64,000 nt of DNA from Osedax fenrisi (GCA_964019155.1 OZ025241.1:55766863-55830862), one strand, 5' to 3'. Shown: positions 34,280 through 47,250, numbered from the stretch's first letter. Made by a program: numbers and translations. Notes: generated by a model from the letters alone, not told the origin.

Positions 34280-37200
34280 GTTAATGACCTCACAACCACT
34301 AACACTAACTTTCAAAAACGTAATGGAAAACTATGGACATTCATGTCGGATTGTTCTGAAGCAAAGACGCAAGTAGATTACATAATGGTATGACATAAAT
34401 GAAGAAATAGCACCAAAAACTGCGAAGCTTATAACAGTTTCAGTAGTATTGGATCTGATCACGGAATATTAACTGCAAAAATAAAACTTAGTCTTAGAGC
34501 AACAAAACGATAAAAGTCATAACCAATATACGACTGGAAACTATTAAAAGATCGAAATACGGCACAGGAATGTACAGACAGAGTTTTAAAAAGATACTCA
34601 GAACTACACTTATCGCAAGATTTATCGCACGGTTTATCAACAGAAACCGAAACATACAAAAACTGTATTAATGCAAATAAAGAGATATCAGAATCGTTAA
34701 TACCGAAGAAAAAGCTCAAAAGAATGTCAAATTACTCAGCAACAGGAACTATCTGTGATTATCGAATGGTAGTCAATAACGTATATAACGAATACGTAAC
34801 TTCAAATACTTCAGAAAGCCATGAAATGTTAAACCAAGCTAAAACAAAGCTACAAAATGAATATGAACTAATCGAAAAAGAAAAACTTGAAATCGCCTTA
34901 AATGATATTGAAAACGCCAATATTTTATCACAACATAGAAAATGTTGGCAACTTATAAATGATATTACCGGAAGAAAGAAAAGAAGGAAATGAATAATTA
35001 AGTCTAGAAACAATGAAGAAAGAATAACAAAGTGGTTTGGTCACTTTAAAAATCTTCTGAGTGGATAAAAATCTCATGCAAAAGACAATTTCGAACTAAA
35101 AAAATTAATAATGAAGCCGACCTACAAATATCCACAGAAATTTTTACAACGGATGAATACGTTGCTGTAAAGAATAATTTAATAGATGGGAAAGCATCTG
35201 GACCAGATGGAATTTCACCAAAAATATTAACATACTGTAATTTTGACACAATTATCCTCTCATACGCAAATGACGAACTCATGAATGGCAAAATGACCAA
35301 TCATTGGTATACTTATCATATAATACATATTCCAAAATCTGGACATTTTAATGAAGTAGATAACTGCAGAGGGATAGCTCTATCAGCAATAGCACTAAAC
35401 ATCACAAACAAAATGATCCTGAGACGAATACAACCGATAATAAGCGCAACACTACGCAAGAATCAAATGGTTTCAGGTCCGGTAAATCTACAACGACACA
35501 CATTATTGCTCTACATCGATTAATAGAAGGGGTGAAATCCAAGAACATGAATGCAATAATCACATATGTCGACTTCAGAAAAGAATTCGTTAGCATAGAT
35601 AGAGGAAGAATGTTAAAAATTCTAATCTCATATATAGTACTAAAACCTTTAGTGATATATGATATAATATGATATCAATCACTTACCAAAAGACAGAAGC
35701 TAAAGTACTAATACCAGACGGCGAAACAAATTTATTCCACATAAACTCTGTCGTACTTCAAGGAGATACAATAGCGCCATTCTTATTCATCATTGTACTT
35801 TATTACGCAATGAAATCAGTGATCCAACACTGTTAGAAAAAAGAGTTTTCTATACCACCGAAAAAGAGTTTTCCAAGTGTCCCTGTATTATAACTCTTGT
35901 TGAGCATTAAGCAAATAGAAATCTCTTTTGAAAAAGAGTATTCTAATTTTTAATAAATATATAAACTCTTTACCAAAAGAGTATTCTAGCTTTTAATAAA
36001 TATAAAAACTCTTTACCAAAAGAGTTTTCTAGCTATTAATACATATAAAAACTATTTACTAAAATATTATTCTAGCTATTAATAAGTTAAGTTGTTGATG
36101 TAGTTTTAAATATAAAATAAAATATTTAAATAAATATTAGTATCTTAGTCTAGTAAATAGTATCGTAACATGAAAGTAGTAACTCGTATATTACAATATA
36201 TTATATAATTTCATTTAAGTTAGATTAAAACTTAAATTCCATAATAATAAAATTGTAAATATTGCATACAATATTTAAGCAATATTCAATTGATACATAT
36301 TCAATATCGAGCAATTATTCAACATGAATTGTATTATCAATATAATTATGATAAAAATTGTAGTTGGTAATTTAGAAAAATCTATAGGATACTTAAATAA
36401 TTTAAGTTTTTAAAAAAAAATATGTTATTTATTAAACAGTATTAACTTAAATATACAATTAAAAAAATAATTAATAATTAATTTTGATAAACAACAATAT
36501 AATAAATATAATAAAATAAATAAAAGGTATAATATGTTATTTGTTCTATATTAAATAATTAATATAACTTTAATTTAGGTAATATTTACATCAATTCTAC
36601 AGAAAAGAGTATTCTACATTATAAAAAAAGAGTATTCTACATTATAAAAAAAAGAGTTTTCTAAATTGTAAACGCTGGAAAACTCTTTTGATAGTTTTTA
36701 TATCTGTTATGATATGGAATACTCTTTTGTAGAGTATTTGGCCGTATTAGTAGATAGAAAACTGTTTTTAAATAAAGAGTTTTCTAGATTATAAAAAAAG
36801 AGTTTTCTATATTTTAATAAAGCTGGAAAACTCTTTTTTTTAACAGTGAAGGTATACCTATAAGATATACTCTATAGAGAAGAATAATTAGGATTAGAAC
36901 ATTAATCCAAGAAGAGTCGTAGGTATCCTACAACAATATTAATTGATCTCAGTTACGCAGATGATATTGCACTAGTAAAACATGACATATTTCATGCGCA
37001 AAAATTATTAACTCGTGTAGAAGAAGCAGCAAAAATTGGTCTACATATAAACGCTAAGAAAATTGAAATAATGGCTTATAACCTAATTTAACCAGTAATC
37101 CTTCATACAAAATGTAAAACTGTCCTTAAAGTAGTCGATAATTTTAAGTATCTGAGAGCATGGATTGCAAGTTCACTTAAAGACTTTGAAGTAATTACTT

Positions 37201-37700
37201 AAGGAAGGCAATCGCTTGGAAAGCATGCCATAAACTAAAGTAAATCTGGAAGTCAACCATGAACAGGAAGCCTAACATATGAATATTCAGAGCCACATTC
37301 GAACAAATCTTTCTATATGGCAGTGAAACATGGACAATCATGAAAACGTTTGAAAACAAGATAGATGGCTTCTACACCTGGCTATCTAGAATGATTTTAA
37401 ATATCTCATGGCGAGACAAGATACCTAATAAAATCCTGTATATCAGAAGTCATAAGGGATCGAAGAATGACAATTACCGGCCACTGTGTACGACACAAAG
37501 CCTGTCATGACCTACTCTTCTGGAAGCCAAGAAATGGAAAACGAAACAGTGGCGGGCAACCTATAACATTTATAGATAAATTGAAGAATGATACGGAGTT
37601 GGACGATGTAGAAGAAATACGTAATGTTATGAGTGAGAGAGATGACTGGAAAAAATGAAATCAGGTCGAATGAAAATTCGATATAAGTAAGTAAGAAGTA
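34280..37700 (+). pseudogene. Decayed RTE-like LINE, interrupted by a MITE
   Basis: The plus strand gives the end of an APE endonuclease (KLWTFMSDCSEAKTQVDYIM, then IGSDHGILTAKI near 34450), a helical linker (34724-34993), and RT blocks: ASGPDG-like near 35195, FRSGKSTTTHIIALHRLI, TYVDFRKEFVSIDRGRM, and FLFIIVLYYAMKS at 35785-35820. The frame is then cut by the element at 35829. It resumes with LSYADDIALVKH (YADD box, near 36955), a DNFKYL segment and a GHCVRHKACHDLLFW C-terminus. The tail is a TAAGTAAGTAAG run near 37685. Numerous stops make it dead. Confidence 0.85.
35829..36848. mobile_element. CACTG-ended MITE with AAAGAGTTTTCTA motif array
   Basis: The ends are CACTGTTAGAAAAAAGAGTT and, inverted, CACTGTTAAAAAAAAAGAGT, with AA on both sides as a possible 2-bp target duplication. 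About twelve copies of AAAGAGTNTTCTA lie within 250 bases of each end, in both orientations, and the AT-rich centre is empty. This layout resembles non-autonomous EnSpm/CACTA elements, whose subterminal repeats bind the transposase. It splits the reverse transcriptase of the surrounding LINE. Confidence 0.75.
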
Positions 37701-38975
37701 AGTAATATAGTGTCGTTTTATGATTCACAATAATCAAATAATGTATTAGTTATATATATATATATACCTAACATACATTAATAAGATAAATACATGTATA
37801 TATCATTATACTGTATATATTAATATATTAAGTTAAACGATAAGTTCCCGACAATTTGTGGCATAGAAAAATGGTACATTTCTTCGTGAGGTTTCTGGAT
37901 AATTACTTTTTTTTACCAAATTCTGAATATATAAATGCTAGAGGATTTCGTAGAAAACTAAAATGCATGAGATGTGAATCTTATATAATAATTCGTCATC
38001 ATAGAACTCAGTTACAATTATTGTCCTTAATAATGATATTTATTATACGTTGTGTATACGTTGTGTATACTTTGTGTATACTTTGTGAATATAGTTTTTT
38101 GTTGGCGTCGATAAATTAATTTTTTCATTTATGAAGTTATTAACTAGTGCATAATAATAATAATAAACTATTAAGGATTTAAGGCATATATGTATATTAT
38201 ATAGGATATGTATACCACACATACACGCACACGCACAATAAGCACAATGTGCGTCGCACATACAAACATATATACAAACATATATACACACATATATATA
38301 TCATATATTATCATATGCAATAAATATGTAGACACATTTTAAGTCTACTTTTAAAATATGTACAATATATTAACCGAGATGATTTAGTAATATTATAAAT
38401 ATTACGAAAAGGGACATATTACTTGAGGTCATGAAGGTATACATTTAAATAACTATTTATATTAACGACGCATTCACCTTAAATTACACTAACAATAGAA
38501 TGTTTAGGTTATTAATAATTATAATACATATTATGGATTATATAAAATCTCTTTAAAATACAAAAGAAAATATATACGTTTGAATGTATTTATATAGAAA
38601 TTCTTTATAAAGAATAATTTAAATCGGTATTTATTAAAAACTCAAATTGCAATGCACTCTTTAAATGTAATGTATTATATCCTATTGCCAAAGTCCAGGG
38701 CTTTGCTATTACTATGCTTCTACATCTATATACTAGACAACCTCATGTACATATTGGTAGCGCTACTAATATACAATTAAAACTCGTGCCTTTAAGTTTA
38801 GGAATATTATATATTATATTATGTATATATCATATATATTTTATATGTATATAATATATTAAGTATACTTACACATTACGGTCAACTCTAAATATCTGGA
38901 TATGTATCCACTAGTTATTGTACGGTCTCTACATATGGTGTCGTAGTACTATAGTACCAACTATTGTTGGTAATT
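37701..38975. other. AT-rich intergenic DNA
   Basis: No gene or repeat family identified. There are small direct repeats (GTTGTGTATACTTTGTGTAT near 38050) and a CA-rich spacer at 38218-38300. Confidence 0.5.
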
Positions 38976-38979
38976 TAAG

Positions 38980-41057
38980 TTTAAGTAGGTAATATATTTA
39001 ATTTTATAATAGAGTCATGGTAGATTGCTTTATGTGCCAGTAGTAGGGTTTTATATAGGATTCTATTTCGTACTGATAGCCAATGGAGTTTAGCTAGAAA
39101 TGGAGATATATGAGTATGGGAGTATTTTGGTATGTTGAATATGCGCCTAGCTATAGAATTTTTAAGAATTTGGAGTTTAGTAATATACGATGAGGGGGTA
39201 TTGTAAAGAGTGAAATTGCAGTAGTCGAATAGAGGTAGGATGTAGGCAGAAGCTATAATAGTAGCGGTGGGTATTTATATTGAATGACGAATAAGGCGTA
39301 GTGAATGTAGTTTATAGTTTAGTAGCTTTGTTATGTGGGACAGTTGTCTATAAAAACTATAAGTATTGTCAAATATAACATCAATCTGTTTAACATGGGT
39401 TTAGTACATGATCCATTAATGTTGATTGGAGGAGGTGTTGGTATAAATATCGATTTTTACTTTGGTGAAAAATGATATCCTCGGTTTTATTGCGATTAAA
39501 ACGAGGGAGTTTATTGTGAGCCAGGGAGATGAACGGGTTTAGTGAACTAAAACTGAGGAAGTTCGGTTATTTATGAATGAGATGTTAGGCGGTGTATGAA
39601 TATTGAGTGGTCTATAGTGTCGAACGCGGAGAAGAGGTCAAGTAGTGCAAAGAGTGTGCCATTTTTTTTAATCAAGATTAGACATAATATCGCTGGATAT
39701 TTTCTCTAGGGATGTTTCTGTTGATTTAGAATGAATAATGTAATTGAACATGTGAGAGTTGTTATGTGATATTAAATAAGAAGTTAGTTGTTTCGCGACG
39801 ATTCATTCCAAGGTTTTGGAAAATATCGACAGGTTTAATATTAGGCGATAATTGTTTAGGGACGATGTTTAGTTTCTTAAGGAGGGGTATAATGAGTGAA
39901 TGTTTATAGGATGTTGGAAAAGTGACTATTTCGAGGGATTCACAGACTATATTATATATATGGATACAGTGATTTCATGCGATAGGAAAGAGGAAAAGGG
40001 AAAGAGGAATATGGTCAAGAGGATATGAACTTTTAGTTTATTTAAGGAGTGTGCCTATATCTGAAATGGAAGGGACTGTAAATACATTAAGTGAGTTAGT
40101 TGGCAAGGTGGGGGTTATTAAAGAGGCATATGGTGGGAATTTTCTGTGACTATTTGTGAGATTATGATGGAAGTAATCATCGAAAGATAAATATAGGTTG
40201 TCTTGTGAAAAGTCGGGGAAAGTTTTCTTTTATTACGCCCTAGGAGTTTTGATCATATGGTGAAGGTTTTCTTTTGATCTGATGAGCATGATTCGAGAGA
40301 AGTATACTATAGTAATGTAGAGTGATTTTAAACTTAGGAGATCACGTCTATGTTTGGAGTTTGGCAGTTGATAAATCGCGAGTATAAGTCTTATTTGGTT
40401 TTTATCCATTTATTTTCAAGTGCACGCAATTTAATATTTTGTTTAAGTAGTTTAAGGGTATAGATATAACCTACCATGAAGTGTCGAGTCTAATGATAAA
40501 TTATGTAATAATAAATGTAGCGTGGAGATCAAGGGTAGTTGAAATAGCGATACATAATTCATCGGAGGAGTTATTTGGGAAGGAGAGGAAGTCTCTGATG
40601 AAATCATGAGTTTTATGATTTTTTGTGTGGAAAAAACGAATGATATTGGGATGGGGAGGTTTAGGGAATGATAGGGTAAAGAAAATAATGTGATGTTCAG
40701 TAATACAATGTCCAAAAGAGTGAGAAAAAATTAAGTTGGATAACTTATGGGGAATGATGAGATCGAGGGTATTACCATGTTTGTTTGTGGGGTAAGTATT
40801 ATAAAGTTTAAGATGGGAGGATGACGGTATATTGAGTAGACTCTATAGAGATTTAGAATAATTAGTTTATTGGTTAGTGGAAATGTTAAAATCATCCATA
40901 ATGATATTAGATTCAGACATTCAATAAGTAAATGAATAAAGCTCAGAGAGGAATAATGGATTGTGGAAGAGGGGGGTCGGTAAAATAGTGATAAATTGAA
41001 GGTGATGTAGTGTGGGCGTCTAATAGAACAGGTAAATGCCTCAGAGAGATTACTCAT
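38980..41057 (-). pseudogene. Decayed CR1/L2-like LINE ORF2
   Basis: On the minus strand, 41057-40731 reads as the middle of an APE endonuclease: FNLSLFYRPPSSTIHYS, LISLWMILTFPLTN, and NFIILTP. The linker and first RT parts follow to about 39400. The C-terminal LAKLHWLSVRNRILYKTLL block lies near 39150. It is full of stops and frameshifts but collinear with a complete ORF2, in the same group as the copies at 22.3 and 57 kb. Confidence 0.75.
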
Positions 41058-42110
41058 TTAATTACATATATATAAAAATAGTTATAACAATATAATAAAT
41101 AAATAGATATATGTACCTATATCTTACCCATACATAGTATATGTATATCTATACGCTGTATACTATACTATACGCTTATAAACTTATAAAGTAAACTATT
41201 ATCATAATTTAAATAATTGTAATAGTTTTAATTAGTATCGTGTTTAAAGGTGTTTTAATGGACATATATAGGAAAATAAATATAAAAATAAATATAACTA
41301 AATATAACTAAATATAACTGAATATAACTGAATATAACTACTATCTAAACATGTTTAAAATGCTTTATCACAATATATTTATTAACTATAAGTCTATTTC
41401 ATTAAACTTACGATATAATATCTATATACTTATTCACAAACACATACCCGTATACGGTATATTGTATACAATGTATATATAGTACATATTAATATGTGGT
41501 ATGTATAAATATATATATATATATATATATATTCCTATACAAATTCTAAAATATAATTTCAACAAATATTCCAATGCAAAAACTACCCATAAGTATGTAA
41601 TGCACAGTGTATAATGTACAATGTAAAGTGTACATTGTAAATTATCTACATTTTGATTTAAGAAATATACATGTATTATACAACCATATATATCTGTACA
41701 TTTGTACATATTTCTATTGAAATAGTGTCTTATTAATTAGTTATAGTATAGCTGGGCTGTAATGTATATTTCAGGTAAAGTGTAGTATATATACTATAAT
41801 AAATATAGTATAGGTATATACTATTGGTATATACTATAATCAATATATATAGATATATATATATATATAATATATAATATATACGCATACTATAATGAAT
41901 ACAAATATAGTTATAACCTATACGAAAACATACCTTACATAATGGTCTAGTGTGAATATTAAACAAACAGCGAATGCCTAGAATTTCACTACACTAACAT
42001 TGCATATTAAGTACGAGAGTGTTCAGGGAATTATAAACGACGATTATTAAGTTGAATGGCCATCAATCAAATTTAAGACACGCCCATATTTCGAATGCAT
42101 TCGTCACATG
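41058..42110. other. AT-rich intergenic DNA with microsatellites
   Basis: An (AAATATAACT)n-like short repeat lies at 41285-41340 and several TA runs follow. No coding stretch is supported. Confidence 0.5.
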
Positions 42111-42114
42111 CAAT

Positions 42115-42149
42115 CATAGAGCTAGAGAGAAATTCTCTCTAGCTCTATG
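42115..42149. repeat. Perfect 17-bp-arm palindrome
   Basis: CATAGAGCTAGAGAGAA, one central A, then the exact inverted complement. It resembles the palindrome at 21823 in its ends and one-base centre. Confidence 0.95.
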
Positions 42150-42522
42150 CATACAATGCATGAGAAAACAACTACGATATTCGATTACGAATATAATAAT
42201 AACAAATAGGTTAATGTTTGTGATTTGTAAAATGTATATAATTTATATTATTATTATCAGTGATTATGATATCAATATAGGTATAACAATATTAGAGATG
42301 TATATGAGTCGAGTATTTTTCAAACAGTATTTCGATTTCATATCAATTTCGATCGTTTTTTTATATTATTTCGATTTAATATTTATTCCGAGTATAATTA
42401 TTTCGATTTCGAGTAATCAATAATAAATTCTAGTACTCGAAATAATATCGATTATATTTTATAAATTGTTATATTTCTAATATATTAATTGGAAATATCG
42501 ATATAAATGAATTAAATATATA

Positions 42523-42579
<57 letters not shown>

Positions 42580-42582
<3 letters not shown>

Positions 42583-43008
42583 TCAACTCTCGGTAAGTCG
42601 GACTACGGATAAGTCGGACACATTTAGTTAGTTTGGTTGGATTTGTATCTAGTTTCATGTTAAATTAATCGGATAAGTCGGATAAGTTGGATTGGATAAG
42701 TCGGACTTTTCTATAAGTCGGACACATATTATAGTCATTTTTATGATTTTTATACTGGATAAGTCGGAATTTTTATAAATTGTCAGAAATATTTACTTTA
42801 AATAATGAATAATATAATTTTAGTAAATAAAAAATTGAATACAACATTTTATGTTGTTGATTTTTGCGTAATTCCACATTTCGGTAACCCTTTAACTCAC
42901 GCTGTGCATCTCATGTCTTATTTGCATGATATTCTGAATCTCGCATAAGTCGGACATCTCGCTAAGTCGGACACTTTTCCCTTGCAAGTCCGACTTATCG
43001 GGAGTTGA

Positions 43009-43011
<3 letters not shown>
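42580..43011. mobile_element. pogo/Tigger-like MITE
   Basis: The 24-base ends CAGTCAACTCTCGGTAAGTC and inverted CAGTCAACTCCCGATAAGTC are flanked by TA. The interior has about eight further GGATAAGTCGGA copies. TIRs of this kind (CAGTCnACTC..nTAAGTCGGAC) are known from pogo/Tigger elements. There is no transposase, and long (AT)n tracts lie on both sides. Confidence 0.85.
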
Positions 43012-43062
<51 letters not shown>

Positions 43063-43064
<2 letters not shown>

Positions 43065-43345
43065 GACCTTGTGGCTCAGTTGGTTACTTCATCAATCACA
43101 CAAGCAGTATGACGAGTGATCGAGACACGTCCGGACCATTAAAATGGGTCTTAAAATAATATTTAGAAGTGATCTTATATAATTTTGTATAAATAAATGA
43201 CCGGCTCTCGTTAAAACTACGGATGCCTTAACATGATAGCGGCTTCGAAGGGACATTAGAGACATATGGTTATAAGTGAAAACTTCATCTAATTTCCTGG
43301 ATGGGATGAAATGACTGCACAAAATCAAATTAAAAAAAAATAAAT
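43063..43345 (+). mobile_element. tRNA-derived SINE, copy 3
   Basis: The head TTGTGGCTCAGTTGGTTACT has an A box. The B-box region is degenerate (GTGATCGAGACAC). The body is almost identical to copy 1 through CCTGGATGGGATGAAATGAC. The tail is A-rich. It is flanked by (AT)n tracts on both sides. Confidence 0.85.
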
Positions 43346-43370
43346 ATATATGTTGTAACCTATAGGTATA

Positions 43371-43432
<62 letters not shown>

Positions 43433-43650
43433 AAGTTAACTCAGTGACCGTGCCTGTATGCCTGGTATCACGGTAAAGAGCGTGTGTTAGCTGATTAGCT
43501 GTATTAGCTGATTAACGACTAATTAAGCACGTGACGAATTGTGAAAGTGAGGCATTCGACAGTGCACGCTATTAAATAATAGGTATACATGTGTAATAGG
43601 TATAACAATGGGTGAACAATACACGAAATTAGCAAATAATACGTGCACGT

Positions 43651-45677
43651 CAGTGCCGGATTTAGGGAAGGGGGCAAAGTGGGCAAATGCCCTGGGCCCC
43701 ACATTTCTAGGGGCCCATACATTTGATAAAAATAATAATGTTATAGATAATTTTATAAATTTTTTCTGAATAATAACCAACTATTAAAGTAATTATCATT
43801 TGACAATAATTACTTGGGGCCCTTTTTTAATAATGTTATGTAAAATCAACTATAATAAAAGAAATTAAGAATGCCAAATATTTCAATATATCAATTAACT
43901 CCACACCTGATATTTCCCATGTTGATCAATTGACAATAATAGTTAGATATTTAAAAGATGATATAATAGTAGAAAGATTCATTACATTTGTAGAAATACA
44001 TTCCCATACTGGTTTATACTTGACTAATGTATTATTGAAATTCTTCAAGAAAAATGGAATTAATATAAAGAATTTTCGTGGAAATATGATAACGCCAGTA
44101 ACATGTATGGAAGATATAATGGGATGCAAGCCCATATACAAAATCATAATCCATTAGCAATGTGGATACCATGTGCTGCCCATTCTTTAAATATAGTTGG
44201 TCAATAGGTCAATATACTCCACTACATAGTGGAGTCATCAACAACTGTATCATCATATTTTGCATTTATACAAAGACTTTACATTTTCTTTAGTACACCT
44301 AAAAGATGGAATGTATTAAGTTTAAGATTAAAGGAAGCTGGACATGTTGTAATAAAGAGATTGTGCGGTACACGATGGTCTTCATATACTGATGCAGTAG
44401 GCGCACTTTCCGATAGATATTCAATCGTTTTAGATGTTATAATCAAGATAAAAAAGATAATCTTAATGCGTTATCATTAATTAAGCTGAATTATCTATAT
44501 AAGAGAATGCATGAATTTGAACTGTTTTACTATGCAAAATTTGGAAGGCTCTTCTATGTAGAATAAATGCAGTAAGTAAAATATTACAGTATAATTCAAT
44601 TGAGTTGATGGTAGCCGTCAATATTTTAGTAGCTCTATCAAATTACATAAATGAAAAAAGAAATAATTATGAGGAATTTATATGTATGGCTGAACATGTA
44701 TGTAAGGCAGAATTTAATGAATCTAAAAAACGAATACAAATTGCAAAGAAATACTTCGATGATGAACCATTGAATACTAATGAGAGTATTACACCAAAAG
44801 AAAGATTTAAACGTGAATGTTTTCTACCAATATTTGACAATTTAATTGGTAATTATATAGTATATATATATATATATATATATTTTAATAATGATTAATT
44901 AAGGGTAACATATATTTATATATTTATGATAATTATAATTAATATTTAATATATAGTTGCATTAAATCAGAGGATTGATGCATGTGATGAAGTGGCTACA
45001 CTATTCGGGTTTATAGGAAATCTGAGGACCATTAGCGCATCAGAAATAACAAATAGGTAATTGTAAATATCTCATAAAGAAATATTCTATGGATATAAAT
45101 GATGAATTAATAAACGAGACAATACATTTCTCTAAATATGTAATCGAATCTGATAGATATAATACAATTACCAAAAAAAACAGTACTATCGGATTATAAA
45201 TATGTTCGAGAAATTATTGATGTTTATCCTAATAGTGAAATTGTATATAGGATATATCTATCTCTAATGGTGTAAAATAGTACAGGTGAAAGAAGTTTTT
45301 CTAAACTTAAATTAGTAACAAATTATTTAAGAAATTCGATAATTATCAGGATTAGCATTATTATCATTGGAGTCAAGTTTATTAAAAGAAATTGATCAAG
45401 AAAGAATAATTAATATTTTTTCAAAAAATAAAACACGCAAAATAAATATTTAATTAAGAAACTCTTTTTTATCGAAATTAATTATAATCTAAACTATAGT
45501 TTATAAATATATACCTTTATAAAATATAAATATTATATATGTATACGTATACGTATGTATACGTATATATACATCGTATACGTACCTGGTATACCTTTAC
45601 GTTTTTTAAATTATAAAAATTAGGGGGCCCATAAATTAAGTTTGCCCCGGGCCCATACTTTGCTTAATCCGGCACTG
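43651..45677 (+). mobile_element. hAT transposon with perfect 8-bp target duplication
   Basis: The left end is CAGTGCCGGATTTAGGGAAG and the right end, inverted, is CAGTGCCGGATTAAGCAAAG. GGGCCC-rich subterminal parts lie inside both ends. The 8 bases GTGCACGT occur at 43643-43650 and 45678-45685, a perfect target-site duplication, the length expected for hAT. The interior holds a broken ZMYM1-like transposase. Confidence 0.95.
43870..45455 (+). pseudogene. Broken hAT (ZMYM1-like) transposase
   Basis: In shifting frames: YLKDDIIVERFITFVEIHSH (43950), a NGINIKNFRGN block, VPCAAHSLNIVG-like sequence near 44170, FFSTPKRWNVLSLRLKE and LCGTRWSSYTDAVGAL (44340-44400), and a hAT dimerisation block with STGERSFSKLKLVTNYLRNS near 45280-45340. 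Several stops, frameshifts and an (AT)n expansion (44855-44882) interrupt it. The N-terminal domain is short or missing. It would not make active protein. Confidence 0.85.
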
Positions 45678-45689
45678 GTGCACGTGTAT

Positions 45690-45773
45690 AATACATACAA
45701 TACCAGTTGAACGACCGAAATAAGGAACACAATATTGGATGTATGATGATTTATAAGTACATGTATACATGCG

Positions 45774-45807
<34 letters not shown>

Positions 45808-46555
45808 CATGTATACATGCGCATCGGTAATGTAGTGAGAGATGTTATATGTGTATAAGTTAGAGGGATGGGAGTTTAGATATATTCGAGAAAATAAACC
45901 ATGGTTTCTTTATATGCATATACGTGAACTCTGGTAATATTTAAAATTCGATTACAATTTTAAAATTTAAGTTTATAACGTGCATGTAACGTACATATGC
46001 TAAAACCTAGGTTATGTTTAAAACAATGGATATACAATAGAACAACAATAGAAAACTATCAATATATAATTTTGAAAATGACGATATTACTGTTGAGTTT
46101 TAAGAATTTAAATTCAATGAAAATATCGTAGAGAGTTGTGCAATATCTTCAGATAATCATTCATTAAAAATACATTATATAATACATTATAATCATTCAC
46201 TAATAATACATTATATAATACATTATATAAGTCTATACATTATACATTATATAATATTAATCCAAACATTTGAGTGAGGTATGCTAATGTGTAATGCAAT
46301 ATAATATAGTGCACACGGTATTGATATTATATGGTATGTATATGGTATTTATATTATAATATTATGAGAAATGATTTAACAAATATAGTTTTACAAAACT
46401 TAACTTCGCATTTTAACTTTTACCTATTACATCCACTGCACTAACTATATATGTATATGGGCTGACTTCATTAATACCTAAATGTAAGCATATTATATAC
46501 TTCACGATGTATAAATATTACTGTCATCACTAATAAATAGTTAAAAAAAATATTA
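45690..46555. other. AT-rich intergenic DNA with short repeats
   Basis: At 46165-46255 an ATACATTATATAATACATTA unit repeats several times. Nothing else is supported. Confidence 0.5.
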
Positions 46556-46559
46556 GCTA

Positions 46560-46965
46560 AACGGATTTTAAATACCATATTGCTAGACCCTCGTCAAAGA
46601 GAATTTATTAGAAGTGAATGTATTACTGACATACGTTTTTTATTAAAGGATGTTTATATCAACACAAACATACTTTATATCCCTTATACATATGCTTATT
46701 AGATGTATGTACTACATTTTACTCGGTTTCTCAAAATGCTATTATGTATATTGATAATAGAGCACTCTAGTCGATGTAGGGTTTATAACACTAAACATAC
46801 TTATACCAACTGCGTTTACATATACGAAAGGTATATGGAATAGCAGTTAATACAGTTAATCGCGGTGTAAATCAAGGTGATCCCATACCACCCTTCATAT
46901 TTAATATAGTAATTTATTACGCAACTTTTGTATACCCCAATTGTACTAGTTCAATGCTAGCTAGC
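46560..46965 (+). pseudogene. R2-like non-LTR reverse transcriptase remnant
   Basis: The plus strand gives ILLDPRQREFIRSECITD, then after frameshifts a LLDVCTTFYSVSQNAI segment and NRGVNQGDPIPPFIFNIVI. LDPRQRAF and GVxQGDPLSPxLFN are typical of R2-type (REL-endonuclease) LINEs rather than APE-type ones. It is short and broken. Confidence 0.55.
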
Positions 46966-47097
46966 ATACATAATAAGCTTCATCGTTAACTATTCTTTCG
47001 GATATGTTTGTGTACTCTGCGAAACCTAAAATATGTATATTAATGCACTTATAATTGTTGATCGATTATCTAGGTCATTTGTAGGACTGTAGTCGTG

Positions 47098-47250
47098 ACT
47101 AGTGATGTCCTGATGATGCCGAGCTTATTGATGCCGAGCCGAGACTTTTGTTATTGATGCCGAGCTGAGACTTTTATTTTCGGAAGAAAACAACGAGCCC
47201 GAACAGAGTAGAGACTTTAGGAAATGATACTGAGACTGCATCGATACTTT
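47098..47250 (+). mobile_element. Possible hAT/Ac-type end fragment
   Basis: TAGTGATGTCCTGATGATGC is followed by three GATGCCGAGC..GAGACTTTT units and a GAGCCCGAACAGAG stretch. TAGTGATGTCC-type starts occur in some Ac-like hAT elements. No inverted partner was found. Confidence 0.4.

Noticed and set aside
43519..43780. Two overlapping minus-strand frames over the left end of the hAT element
   Set aside because: They translate the GGGCCC-rich terminal sequence backwards and cross the element border.
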